Part shown: positions 44,644-53,242 of the stretch, piece by piece
How the letters are laid out: each line of letters starts with the position of its first letter
How positions within the stretch are numbered: the first letter of the stretch is position 1
DNA from: Anaerolineae bacterium
GTDB lineage: Bacteria; Chloroflexota; Anaerolineae; 4572-78; J111
Assembly: GCA_022071955.1 (NCBI GenBank)
Contig: JAJVIM010000004.1
Coordinates: forward strand, 372,001-436,000
Direction: 5' to 3'
Length of the DNA: 64,000 nucleotides
Translations under genes and position numbers: made by a program
Notes under the pieces: generated by a model
The model's database searches: none
Told to the model about the DNA's origin: nothing
Seen by the model: the letters and a program-made list of their open reading frames with translations, nothing else

Positions 44644-44673
44644 TTGCTGTTAACCGGGCCACGGGTGTAAGAT
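44644..44673 (+). promoter_or_regulatory. Promoter of the Gfo/Idh gene
   Basis: TTGCTG (44644-44649), 18 bases, TAAGAT (44668-44673), 40 bases before the ATG at 44714. Confidence 0.5.
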
Positions 44674-44713
44674 GGGCGGCTGATATTTTTGCTATCAACA
44701 GGTGAGGCGCTAA

Positions 44714-45784
44714 ATGAAAAAATTACGGGTTGGAGTGATTGGCGGCGGCGTGGGGCGGATTCACATTGAGGCGTACCAGGCGCTGCCCGCCGATGTGGAA
44801 CTTGTGGCGCTGTGCGACGCCAACGAGACCCGGCTGCAAGAAGTGGCCGACCGCTATCGTGTGCCGCATCGCTTTACGGATTACCGGGAATTGGTTGCCG
44901 CCGGGTTGGTTGAGGCGGTGAGCATTGCCCTGCCCAACAGCCTGCACACGCCGGTGTCGGTGGCGGCGCTGGAGGCCGGGCTGCACGTACTCTGTGAAAA
45001 ACCGCTGGCCGAAAGTGCGGCCGCCGGCCAAAAAATTGTCGAAGCCGCGGCCAAATCCACGGCCAAATTTATGATCTGTTTCAACCGGCGTTATCGGCCG
45101 GATGTCCGCTGGATCCGGCAGGCCATCGATACCGGACTGCTGGGGCAGGTGTATCAGGTTCACGCCGGCTGGCTGCGCGAAACCGGCATTCCCGGCGGTA
45201 CGGGCTGGTTTGCCAACAAACAGATCGCCGGCGGCGGCCCGCTCATCGATTTGGGCGTGCATATGCTGGATTTGGTTTTGTGGCTGTTGAGCTACCCGCA
45301 GCCGCGCACCGTGAGCGGTGATGTGCAGGCCAATTTTGGCCCGCGCGAGCTGAAAACGTGGCATTCTTACGGGGCCGGCACCCGGGGCAGTTTTGAGGTG
45401 GAAGATTCGGCCAGCGCCTTTATCCGGCTGGCGGGCGGCGCATCGCTCTTTTTGGAAACCAGTTGGGCGTCGCATGCCAAACCGGGGCTGGATGATTTTT
45501 TTGTCACCGTCCGGGGCACGCACGGCACGGTGGAACTATATGTGCCCAACTACGCCTGGGAAAACACGCTCACGTTTTACACCGAGATCAACGGCGGCCC
45601 GGTTACTGTTCGCCCGCACGTGGTTGGCCAGCCCGCCGATCACTTTGAGGCCGTGGCCGATTTTGTAGCCTGCATCAAAACTGACTCGCCGCCGACGGCG
45701 ACGGCGGCCGATGGGTTGACGGTGATGCAGATCATCGAAGCTATCTATCAATCGGCGGCTAACCAGCGGGAAGTTGTGTTTTAG
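44714..45784 (+). CDS. Gfo/Idh/MocA-family NAD(P)-dependent oxidoreductase
   Basis: 356 residues, family-typical. The N-terminal Rossmann fold has GVIGGGVGRIHIEAYQ at residues 7-22, a VALCDA second strand and ALPNSLHTP then CEKPLAES near 96, with Lys of the EKP motif as usual. The C-terminal half contains GGPLIDLGVHMLD near 178 with the family's His. GAGG lies 6 bases before the ATG. It oxidises or reduces a sugar or inositol; which one is unknown. It converges with the sensor kinase gene. Confidence 0.92.
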   Translation: MKKLRVGVIGGGVGRIHIEAYQALPADVELVALCDANETRLQEVADRYRVPHRFTDYRELVAAGLVEAVSIALPNSLHTPVSVAALEAGLHVLCEKPLAESAAAGQKIVEAAAKSTAKFMICFNRRYRPDVRWIRQAIDTGLLGQVYQVHAGWLRETGIPGGTGWFANKQIAGGGPLIDLGVHMLDLVLWLLSYPQPRTVSGDVQANFGPRELKTWHSYGAGTRGSFEVEDSASAFIRLAGGASLFLETSWASHAKPGLDDFFVTVRGTHGTVELYVPNYAWENTLTFYTEINGGPVTVRPHVVGQPADHFEAVADFVACIKTDSPPTATAADGLTVMQIIEAIYQSAANQREVVF

Positions 45785-45790
45785 AAACGG

Positions 45791-47200
45791 CTAATTGAGG
45801 GGCAGCCGCACCGTAAACTGGCTGCCTTTTTGCGGAACGCTGCTCACTGTAATGCAGCCGCCGTGGGCCACGGTCAATTCATTGGCAATGGTCAGCCCCA
45901 ATCCCATCCCCTGCGGAAAACGGCGGCCGGGGTGGGTGCGAAAGAACGGCTCAAAAATGTTTTTTTGATCGGCTTCGCTGATGCCGATGCCGGTATCGCT
46001 CACTTTTATCCAGATATGCGCCGCTTCAGCGCCGGCCGCCACCGAGATTTTTCCCCCGGCCGGCGTATATTTAATGGCATTGCTCAGCAGATTGCCCAGT
46101 ACCTGCGCCATCCGGTCGGGGTCAAGCTGCAACTCCGGCAGCGCCGGCGGAACATCCATTTCCCAATGCAGCCCTTTGTCGTGGGCCGCCTCTCGCCAGT
46201 GAATGATGGTTTTTGGCAGCCACTCGCTCAAATTAACCGGCTGCCGGTTCAGTTCGAGCGCGCCCAGCACCTGGCTGTGCAGGTTGGCCAGGTTGTTGAG
46301 CAGCGGCCCCAGCCGACCCAACTCCAGTTGCATCCCGGCCAGCAATTCGCGGCGAAAGGCCGGGTCCTCATCCGCACCGTTGAGCAGCGCCTGCGTGGCG
46401 GCCTGCACCGCACCCACCGGCCGGCCGACTTCGTGCACAAGATTGGCCAGCAATCGACGGCGGGTTTCTTCCAACCCGCGCAGCCGTTCAATCAGGTTGT
46501 TAAAGGCTTTGAGCAGCCGCCTGATTTCGTTTGGCCCTTTTTCCGGCAAAGAAACCCACTCGCGCCCGGTGGAGATGTTGTAAATGGCCTCTGTCACCCG
46601 CGTCAGGCTTTTTTCCAGATTGAGCGCCAAAATAAGCCCCAGTCCGGCGGCAATAACCAGCGCCGCCGCAATGACGCTGGCGGTAATATAACGCAAATTG
46701 ACAAATTGATCGTGTACCGAGGATAGCTGGCGGGCCAACCGAACCACACCCACAACCTGCTGGTTGGCTCCGGCTACGGGGATCAAAACTTCGATGACTT
46801 CAGCACGTAAATTGACCGTGTAGTTGGCCTGCACGGAACCGGTGCCGGCCAGCGCCTTTTTTACATCGGGGGAGGTGAGAAGCTGGCCAATTCGGTCCGA
46901 GTCGCTTGGGTTGGTGGAGGCAATCAGCTTGCCGCTGGGGTCAATCAGATTGAGTTGGGTTTGATTGGCCGCCGTGAAACGAGTGACAAAAACCTGAGCC
47001 TGCTGGTTATTCTGCCAGATGTCTGGTTGAAGCGCGGCGGCGCTGGCGGCCACCGAGGCCTGTTGTTCCAGCTCGTTTGACAGGCTGGCCAGCAGCACCT
47101 GCGTTTCAATGATGTAGGTGAGCGCAATACCGAGTACCGGGATAACAATCAGCACCGGCAGAATATGGCTGATAATCAGGCGACTGCGCAGCGTTTTCAT
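45791..47200 (-). CDS. Membrane sensor histidine kinase with HAMP domain
   Basis: 469 residues. One N-terminal span (about 12-35), a periplasmic sensing domain (about 36-165, PDC/CHASE-like), a second span (about 168-190), HAMP (to about 240), HisKA with the phosphoacceptor in NLVHEVGRPVG near 258, and HATPase_c with the N-box NAIKYTPAG, DTGIGI and GMGLGLTIA motifs. Follows the OmpR-type regulator by 2 bases. Confidence 0.93.
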   Translation of the reverse strand: MKTLRSRLIISHILPVLIVIPVLGIALTYIIETQVLLASLSNELEQQASVAASAAALQPDIWQNNQQAQVFVTRFTAANQTQLNLIDPSGKLIASTNPSDSDRIGQLLTSPDVKKALAGTGSVQANYTVNLRAEVIEVLIPVAGANQQVVGVVRLARQLSSVHDQFVNLRYITASVIAAALVIAAGLGLILALNLEKSLTRVTEAIYNISTGREWVSLPEKGPNEIRRLLKAFNNLIERLRGLEETRRRLLANLVHEVGRPVGAVQAATQALLNGADEDPAFRRELLAGMQLELGRLGPLLNNLANLHSQVLGALELNRQPVNLSEWLPKTIIHWREAAHDKGLHWEMDVPPALPELQLDPDRMAQVLGNLLSNAIKYTPAGGKISVAAGAEAAHIWIKVSDTGIGISEADQKNIFEPFFRTHPGRRFPQGMGLGLTIANELTVAHGGCITVSSVPQKGSQFTVRLPLN

Positions 47201-47202
47201 CG

Positions 47203-47901
47203 TTATTCACAATACGGTTCCAGCTTGTACCCGACTCCCCGGACGGTGATGATCCGTTGGGGGTTTTTGGGGTCGGTCTCTATCTTTTCGCGTAGCCAAC
47301 GAATATGCACATACACTCCCTGCGTTTCACCGAGGTATTCCGCACCCCACACCTGCGACAGCAAACTATCCACCGAGACCACCTGCCCCGCGTTTAAGGC
47401 TAACACGTGCAGCAAGGCAAACTCGCGCGGGGCCAGATCGAGCTGTTTACCGGCCAGGGTAGCCACGTGAGCTGCCGGGTCAACCACCAGGTCACCCACC
47501 TCCAGCCGATCCGGTGCGGCCTGCGCCGGGGCGGTGCGTTCGTATCGCCGCAGGACAGCTTTGATCCGGGCCAGCAGTACGTTGAGGTCAAACGGTTTGG
47601 TCACGTAATCATCCGCGCCCAGTTCCAACCCCAACGCCTGATCCAGTTCGCGGCGGCGGGCGGTCACAAAGATGATCGGGATGTCACTTTGCAGTTGAAC
47701 ATGACGCAGCGCATCCAGCCCATCCATCCCCGGCAAGCCAATGTCCAGCAGAATCAAATCCGGCCGGTCGCGCTGAATCAGCGCCAGCGCGGCTTCGGCG
47801 CTGTCGGCGGTGCTGGTTTTAAAACCGGCTTGCTCAAGATTAAATGACAGGCTGCGACGCATCAGCGCGTCGTCATCAACTACCAGAATATGTTTGGCCA
47901 T
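47203..47901 (-). CDS. OmpR/PhoB-family response regulator
   Basis: 232 residues. Receiver domain (1-115) with the phosphoacceptor in LLDIGLPGMDG near residue 51 and Lys in VTKPF near 101; C-terminal winged helix (about 130-230) with the LAPREFALLHVL and GVGYKLEPY signatures. I choose ATG at 47901 because 12 further N-terminal residues are not family-like. Pairs with the adjacent kinase. Such regulators bind direct repeats 11 bp apart, as seen at 51569-51596. Confidence 0.93.
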   Translation of the reverse strand: MAKHILVVDDDALMRRSLSFNLEQAGFKTSTADSAEAALALIQRDRPDLILLDIGLPGMDGLDALRHVQLQSDIPIIFVTARRRELDQALGLELGADDYVTKPFDLNVLLARIKAVLRRYERTAPAQAAPDRLEVGDLVVDPAAHVATLAGKQLDLAPREFALLHVLALNAGQVVSVDSLLSQVWGAEYLGETQGVYVHIRWLREKIETDPKNPQRIITVRGVGYKLEPYCE

Positions 47902-47978
47902 TGCGGCACACTCACTGAAACTGGATTTGTGGGCCATTTTACACCCAATCCAGCCAATTGAGAAGCGTGCCTGTCGGG

Positions 47979-48779
47979 TTACAAAACGCGTTCAACGGCA
48001 TTGGCCGGTACCCAACCCTGCAAATTGCCGGCAGGCAGAGCGATTCTGCTCCAACTGCCGCGGGTTTCCTGCAACTCTACTTCTGCGCCGCCCACCAGGC
48101 TGAAGGCGGTGTCGGCTGGCGCAGCCGGGCTGGTAACCGCGTTGACCTTGCCCGCCACCACCACCGCCGCCGACTGATCGTTGTGCAGCACCAGCCGGTT
48201 TGCCAGCGCCGCGCCGCTCACAACCAGCGCCAGCGTCGCTCCGGCCAGCGCCACTCGCAGCCCCCGCTGCAGCGTGCCGGTTTTGAGGCTGCCGGTTAAC
48301 GCGATCAGCAGCAACACAAAAACAACCCAGGCTAAAAGCGCCAGCACGGCCAATTCGTTGGTGGTAAACCAGAGGCGGCCAATTTTCGCCGGGTTGCCTG
48401 CCGGCCTATTGGCTGTGGCCGCGAGCTGCGCCGCCCGGTTGCGGGCCAGTTCAAGGTTGGCAGCAATGTCGGCGTCTCGCGGATCAAGGGCTTGAGCGCG
48501 CCGGTAGTTGAGAATAGCCCGGCCCAGATCACCCTGTTGGGCGTAGGCGTTGCCCAGATTGAAATACAGCGCGCTGTCGGCGTAACCCTGATCGACCAAC
48601 TGCTGGTAAATTTGCGCGGCCTGGGCAAAGCGGCCGGCATTATACAATTGGGCGGCACCGGTCATTGTATCACCGGCGGTGGTGCTGGTGGATTTGGCCA
48701 GCGTCAGCGCCTGATTGAGGCTGAACAACCCGGCCAGCAGCACGGTTATCAGGGCGAACATAATTGTGAGTCGTTTCAT
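47979..48779 (-). CDS. BatE-like TPR and SH3-domain membrane protein
   Basis: 266 residues. A signal or anchor (1-22), TPR units (about 40-120, ALYFNLGNAYAQQGDLGRAI), a central region with two membrane spans (about 145-200), and a C-terminal SH3-like domain (about 205-264). This order matches BatE of the Bacteroides aerotolerance locus. Likely scaffolds envelope proteins. Gap to batD is 33 bases. Confidence 0.82.
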   Translation of the reverse strand: MKRLTIMFALITVLLAGLFSLNQALTLAKSTSTTAGDTMTGAAQLYNAGRFAQAAQIYQQLVDQGYADSALYFNLGNAYAQQGDLGRAILNYRRAQALDPRDADIAANLELARNRAAQLAATANRPAGNPAKIGRLWFTTNELAVLALLAWVVFVLLLIALTGSLKTGTLQRGLRVALAGATLALVVSGAALANRLVLHNDQSAAVVVAGKVNAVTSPAAPADTAFSLVGGAEVELQETRGSWSRIALPAGNLQGWVPANAVERVL

Positions 48780-48812
48780 TCGCTGTGTCTCTCTGATAGC
48801 GACTGCCCGGTT

Positions 48813-50582
48813 CTAAAACGCTTTTTCCAGATCGTTGAGTAACTGCTCAACATCGTTCAACAAATGGAGCGTTCGATCCCCATCTGCCGCGGCCGGCGAA
48901 AACCGGCCCAATTCGGTTTCGGCCAGGCAGTCGGTCACCCGCTCAATCAGTTCCGGCTCCAGTCCCCGACCGGCCAGCGCTTCGGCCAGCGCCCGGCGGG
49001 TTAGCCCGGCCACCGGCTGGTTGAGTTTGTCGGCCAGGTAAGCCGTTAAAATTTGATGAACAGCCTCGTAGTGATCGCCGGAGTTGTGTCTGGCCCAGGC
49101 CAGCGCACGGTCGGCTTTTTTGCGCGCCAGCGAACTGCGGGCCAGATGGGCGTTGGTTGCCCAGTAATTTTGCCGGCGCTGCCAGAACAGGTTGCCGATC
49201 AACGCGGCCAGCGGAATGCCCCAGGCCAGCCAGTACAGCGGCGAGCGGGTGAGCGGCGCCAGCCCACTCCGCAGCGAGCCGGGAACCGGTTTCAGATAGC
49301 GAAAGTCGCTGGTTAGCGTGGCCGGAGTTGGCCGGCCGGCATCGCCCGGCGCGGAGGCGGTGTAGCCCCCGGCCGCGACATCGCTTTGCCCCGGCTCCAC
49401 CCCCACCTGAATTGGCTCGGTGCGGGTGGTTTGGTACTGGCCCAGCGCCGGGTCAAAATAGCTGTATTCCAGCGCCGGCAGAGTGTATTTGCCGGCGGCT
49501 TGCGGCACCAGTAGCCGCTCGTAAGTTTTGCTGCCGGCCATCTGCCCATTTTGGGGTTGCGCGGTGGTGGTTGCCTGGCTTTCAAAACTGCGCCAGTTGG
49601 GCACATCGGGCCAAACCGGATCAGCGGCGGTGTTGATGTTACCCCGGCCGCTGAGTGTTACATGCCAGGTGATGGGTTCATTTACTTTGGTTTGGGTAAT
49701 GTCGGTGCCGGCCTCAAGTTGAAATTGACCGACCGCGCCGCCAAAGTTGGCCGGCGCGCCGGCCGGCAGCGGTTTGACCGTTACCGACACGGGCTGCGAT
49801 TGCAGCTCGCCGCCGCGGTTGAAAAAACTGCCGGGCAGTACCAATTTGGCCGGTTCGATGGTGATTTCGCCGGCCCGGGTTGGCACCAGCACGGTGCTCA
49901 ATTCAGTCACGTTGTACAGAACGCCATCGGCCTGAAGCTGCCCCTGCTTCTGCCCCGGCTGGGTCTCGGACCAGAAGCCGGTAAAGGCGGGCGGCTCAAA
50001 CTGGGGCTGGTTGAGCATCAGATCAAAGGCGTCCAGCGCCTGATAATAGCGAAACGTGTAGACAATCGGTTCGCCGAGGTAGGGGGTGGCGTTGCTGACT
50101 TCGGCTTCGACGTAAGTTTTTTGGCCGTTCAGTCCGCTGCCATTGGCGGTAATGGGGCGAGATGGCTGGGCCGGCGTGGGCGCGCCTGTTCCCGGCGAAA
50201 CCTGCACGGTAATGGGAGCGGTGGTGTAAGTTTGCCCGTTCAGTGTCAGGCTGACGGGGTCGATGGTTAGTTGACCGCTATGGCCGGGTTGAAGCTGATA
50301 ATTGTAAATCAATTGACTGCTGATAACGCCGTTGATGATGCTGATTTGTGACGATGTGTTGCTGCCCACCACGGTAAAACCGGACAGGCCGGGCAGCACC
50401 GGCTGCGGCGGGTTGGCCGAGTCGGCAGTGACCGAGACCGTCAGAGTCAAAATATCGTCGGTGGTGAGCGAGGTGCGGTCCACTGTCGCTGTGACCGGCG
50501 CCGGGGTTTGGGCCAACACCGGGGCCGCCGCCAGCATCAACGCGGTCATCAGCGCGAGTGGCAGGATAGTTTTTGCGGGCAT
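48813..50582 (-). CDS. BatD-like oxygen-tolerance protein
   Basis: 589 residues. Signal peptide (1-25, ending in VLAQ), then repeated beta-rich domains of the BatD type (segments such as VTATVDRTSLTTDDILTLTVSV and a QPVSVTVKPLP strand), one membrane span near residue 455, and a cytoplasmic helical tail of about 120 residues. AGGAGG precedes ATG at 50582 by 5 bases; a longer frame to 50675 lacks a ribosome site. Expected to be a surface-exposed scaffold with BatC and BatE. Confidence 0.85.
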   Translation of the reverse strand: MPAKTILPLALMTALMLAAAPVLAQTPAPVTATVDRTSLTTDDILTLTVSVTADSANPPQPVLPGLSGFTVVGSNTSSQISIINGVISSQLIYNYQLQPGHSGQLTIDPVSLTLNGQTYTTAPITVQVSPGTGAPTPAQPSRPITANGSGLNGQKTYVEAEVSNATPYLGEPIVYTFRYYQALDAFDLMLNQPQFEPPAFTGFWSETQPGQKQGQLQADGVLYNVTELSTVLVPTRAGEITIEPAKLVLPGSFFNRGGELQSQPVSVTVKPLPAGAPANFGGAVGQFQLEAGTDITQTKVNEPITWHVTLSGRGNINTAADPVWPDVPNWRSFESQATTTAQPQNGQMAGSKTYERLLVPQAAGKYTLPALEYSYFDPALGQYQTTRTEPIQVGVEPGQSDVAAGGYTASAPGDAGRPTPATLTSDFRYLKPVPGSLRSGLAPLTRSPLYWLAWGIPLAALIGNLFWQRRQNYWATNAHLARSSLARKKADRALAWARHNSGDHYEAVHQILTAYLADKLNQPVAGLTRRALAEALAGRGLEPELIERVTDCLAETELGRFSPAAADGDRTLHLLNDVEQLLNDLEKAF

Positions 50583-50684
50583 TGAGCCTCCTTTTGAAAA
50601 TTGGGGCTGGCGCGCGGGATTGCCCCGCCCGCCAGCCCCGCGCAGGAGAAAACCGTCCATTACGGGCATTGGCAATGAATGGTG

Positions 50685-51488
50685 TTACCAGTCTTTGGCG
50701 GGCGGCGGGCCGGGCGCAACGAGCGTTTGCTGCAAATATTCTTCCAGGCTTTTGGTGCCTTTGGCGGCGGCCTGGAATAGTTGGCGCGCCTGGGCCGGGG
50801 TTAGCCCGGTATCAGTTTGAAGCTGGCCGGCCGGTTGTTTCTGCGCCTGTTCCGGCCCAACCGGCGTCGCTACTGGCTGGCCGTTGGGCTGGGACTGGTT
50901 GTTGGGCGGCTGGCTTTGGGGTTGATCGGCTGGCTGGGCCGGCTGCTGGTTTTGCCGGGACTGATCGTTTTGCTGTTGCTGGTTATTTTGCTGCGCTTGC
51001 TGATCGTTTTGCTGATGTTTTTGCTGCTGCTGTTGCTGGCCGTTTTGTTGATCTTTTTGCTGCTGTTGTTGTTGCTGTTGCAGCGCCAACTCCAGATTGT
51101 GCTTGGCTGCAACATCGTTGGGGTTGAGCCGCAACGCTTCCTGGTAGGCTGCAATTGCGGCGTCAAACTGCTTTTGCTGGTAGAGGGTGTTCCCCAGGTT
51201 GTAGAAGCCGGCCTGGGTCAGATCGCCGCTGTTTTTGGCCAACGTCTGTTCGATTTCTTTTTGGGCCTGATCAAACTGCTGTTGGCGATAGTAGGCGTTG
51301 GCCGCATTGTAGTGCGGCTGAGCCGCGGCGGGCGCTTTGTTTTGGGCCTGCTGGTAATTGGCCAGCGCGCCGGCGTAATCTTTATTGGCAAAGGCTTTGT
51401 TGCCGGCGTTGTTGAGTTTTTCCACGGACTGGCCGCAGGCGGTGAGCGCCAGCAGACAGGCCAACCCCACGGGCAGCCATCGGTTCAT
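50685..51488 (-). CDS. BatC-like TPR lipoprotein with Gln-rich tail
   Basis: 267 residues. Lipobox LTAC near residue 17, three or four TPRs (about 20-120, ALANYQQAQNKAPAAAQPHYN), then a 65-residue Gln-rich low-complexity linker and a short C-terminal segment. ATG at 51488 with AAGG close upstream. It heads the batC-D-E set. No batA, batB, MoxR or DUF58 gene is in the window, though these normally accompany it. Confidence 0.8.
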   Translation of the reverse strand: MNRWLPVGLACLLALTACGQSVEKLNNAGNKAFANKDYAGALANYQQAQNKAPAAAQPHYNAANAYYRQQQFDQAQKEIEQTLAKNSGDLTQAGFYNLGNTLYQQKQFDAAIAAYQEALRLNPNDVAAKHNLELALQQQQQQQQKDQQNGQQQQQQKHQQNDQQAQQNNQQQQNDQSRQNQQPAQPADQPQSQPPNNQSQPNGQPVATPVGPEQAQKQPAGQLQTDTGLTPAQARQLFQAAAKGTKSLEEYLQQTLVAPGPPPAKDW

Positions 51489-51529
51489 ACCTTGTGTCTC
51501 CGGGTTAGTGGATTCCACACATTGCTTAC

Positions 51530-51535
51530 AGGATA
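51530..51535 (-). promoter_or_regulatory. -10 element of the batCDE unit
   Basis: TGT-TATCCT on the minus strand, 41 bases before batC; the -35 position 17 bases away reads AGACGA, a poor match, as expected for an activator-dependent promoter. Confidence 0.45.
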
Positions 51536-51568
51536 ACACAGGCGAGCCGGCCTCGTCTTTAATTGGAG

Positions 51569-51596
51569 TTCAAGGCAAACTTAAGAGAAGCTTAAG
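51569..51596 (-). promoter_or_regulatory. Three 11-bp-spaced CTTAAG-like repeats, candidate OmpR/PhoB-type operator
   Basis: On the minus strand CTTAAG (51591-51596), CTTAAG (51580-51585) and CTTGAA (51569-51574) begin 11 bp apart. Cyanobacterial Pho-type boxes have CTTAACCT units with the same period. It sits just upstream of the batC promoter, and an OmpR-family regulator lies at the other end of the cluster. Confidence 0.5.
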
Positions 51597-51609
51597 AAAA
51601 CGGGGGACC

Positions 51610-53235
51610 TCAGGGTTGAACCTCAACTGCGCCCAAATCCGGGCCGGGGCCAATGGGCCGGGGCTGGCCCAAAATATCGTCGGTGGGGGCAAAGGCCGGA
51701 TCGGCGGCATCGATGACCACGCTGCCGGTCGCCGGGATACCGTATTTCTCAACCAACCTGATAAACGCCTGGCGAATAGTTAATGAGCCATCGGCAAATT
51801 GGCCGGCGGCGGGTTGCCAGCGAGGCAGGATGATGTTTTGCTGCAATGGCAACCGCGGGTCGCTGATAATCCGGGCCGAGTCATCGGTGTAGTTGATCAA
51901 CTCCTGGCTGTCAAAAGGCAGCACGTTTGGACCATTCCAATACAGGTTGCGGTGCAGCACAAACGACCCGGTGTCGTTGGGGTCGGTGTCGGAGAAATCA
52001 AATTCCGGGGAGTTGAGGTCGGTGCCCATCGTGCCGGTTGGGTCGGACCAGATGTTGTTGTAAAAGAAAATATCCTCGTTTTTCTGGTTTTGGCTGGCCC
52101 GGCTCAGGCGCATAGCAAAGGCTTTGCTGGGTAAATCGCCCACCACGGTGTTGTGCCGAAAGGTGATATCGCGCACGCCGCGAATCTGGAGCGGCGCACG
52201 GATTTCGTGGGGCGAGTTGCCAAGCAGCAGGTTATTTTCAATGAGCACGTGCTGGGCCTGAAAATAAGTTACATCGTCTTCGCCAACGGCGATAAAAGTG
52301 TTGTTGCTTTCGCCCTGCCAGTTAAAAAAAACATTGCGGCGCACAATAATGTTGTGCGCGCCAATGTTGGTGTCTTTTTGGGCGTTACTGTCTTTGATCA
52401 CAATAAAACTGCCGGTGTCGTTGAGGTTGGGGCGGTTGCTGCCTTCAAAATCGTTAAAAAAGATGTTATCCTGAATAACCACATCGCGGACGCTGTTGGC
52501 ATCAATGTGGCTGTCCAGCCCGGCCTGGTTGTAAAATATATTGTTTTCAATAGTCACCTGGCTGGCGCCGTTGTTGACTTTAACAATGTCGTTGTTGTAG
52601 CTGTCGTGCAGCACATTGTTGCGCAGCACAATCCGGCTGGCCGTGTCGACGCCGCCCGATTGGCCCCGCAGGTCCTGAATCTGAATAACGTAAATGTCTG
52701 CGCCCGGCCCGCTGTGAGCAATATCAAATCCTTCCAGCGTGATCCCCTGCGCTTTAAAGCCGGTCACTACCACGCTGTTGTGGCGCAGTTGCGCCCGATA
52801 GGGGATTTCAGAGCGGACAATGACTCCGTGAGCAAACGTGCCGCGCAGGTCTACCTGGCCATCGTACCGGCCCGGCCGGACCAAAATGACGGCCCTGTCC
52901 GGGACGTGTTCCAGCGCGTAAGTGATGGTAGCCCACGGCCGCTGGATTGAGCCGTCGCCGGTTTGGTTGCTGCCGGTGGTAGCCACATAAAACATAGGTT
53001 CCACTTTTTGCACGATGGGCAGGTGAATTTTGGTTGCGGTCGGGGTGGCGGTTGACTCGCTCGCAACAACAGGCGCAGCCGTGTAAGTAACGGTTGGCGC
53101 CGGGGTGGTGACTATCGGCGCCGGGCCTGTTGGAGCGACGGGTACCACCGTAGATCCCCGCTGCCCCAGCCAGGCGCCCAGCCCAAACGCCACGGCGACA
53201 ACGGCCAGACTAACCGCTAAAATTCGGGTATTCAT
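51610..53235 (-). CDS. Secreted right-handed parallel beta-helix protein
   Basis: 541 residues. N-terminal anchor or signal (residues 5-24), Thr/Pro linker to about 65, then a beta helix (about 75-440) with repeated NNV-x-x-ITIENNIFYNQ-type turns of the PbH1 kind. Such folds act as polysaccharide lyases, epimerases or binding proteins. Start at ATG 53235, 7 bases after the BcsB-like stop. Position at the end of an exopolysaccharide locus suggests processing of its product. Confidence 0.85.
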   Translation of the reverse strand: MNTRILAVSLAVVAVAFGLGAWLGQRGSTVVPVAPTGPAPIVTTPAPTVTYTAAPVVASESTATPTATKIHLPIVQKVEPMFYVATTGSNQTGDGSIQRPWATITYALEHVPDRAVILVRPGRYDGQVDLRGTFAHGVIVRSEIPYRAQLRHNSVVVTGFKAQGITLEGFDIAHSGPGADIYVIQIQDLRGQSGGVDTASRIVLRNNVLHDSYNNDIVKVNNGASQVTIENNIFYNQAGLDSHIDANSVRDVVIQDNIFFNDFEGSNRPNLNDTGSFIVIKDSNAQKDTNIGAHNIIVRRNVFFNWQGESNNTFIAVGEDDVTYFQAQHVLIENNLLLGNSPHEIRAPLQIRGVRDITFRHNTVVGDLPSKAFAMRLSRASQNQKNEDIFFYNNIWSDPTGTMGTDLNSPEFDFSDTDPNDTGSFVLHRNLYWNGPNVLPFDSQELINYTDDSARIISDPRLPLQQNIILPRWQPAAGQFADGSLTIRQAFIRLVEKYGIPATGSVVIDAADPAFAPTDDILGQPRPIGPGPDLGAVEVQP

Positions 53236-53242
53236 CGGTGGG

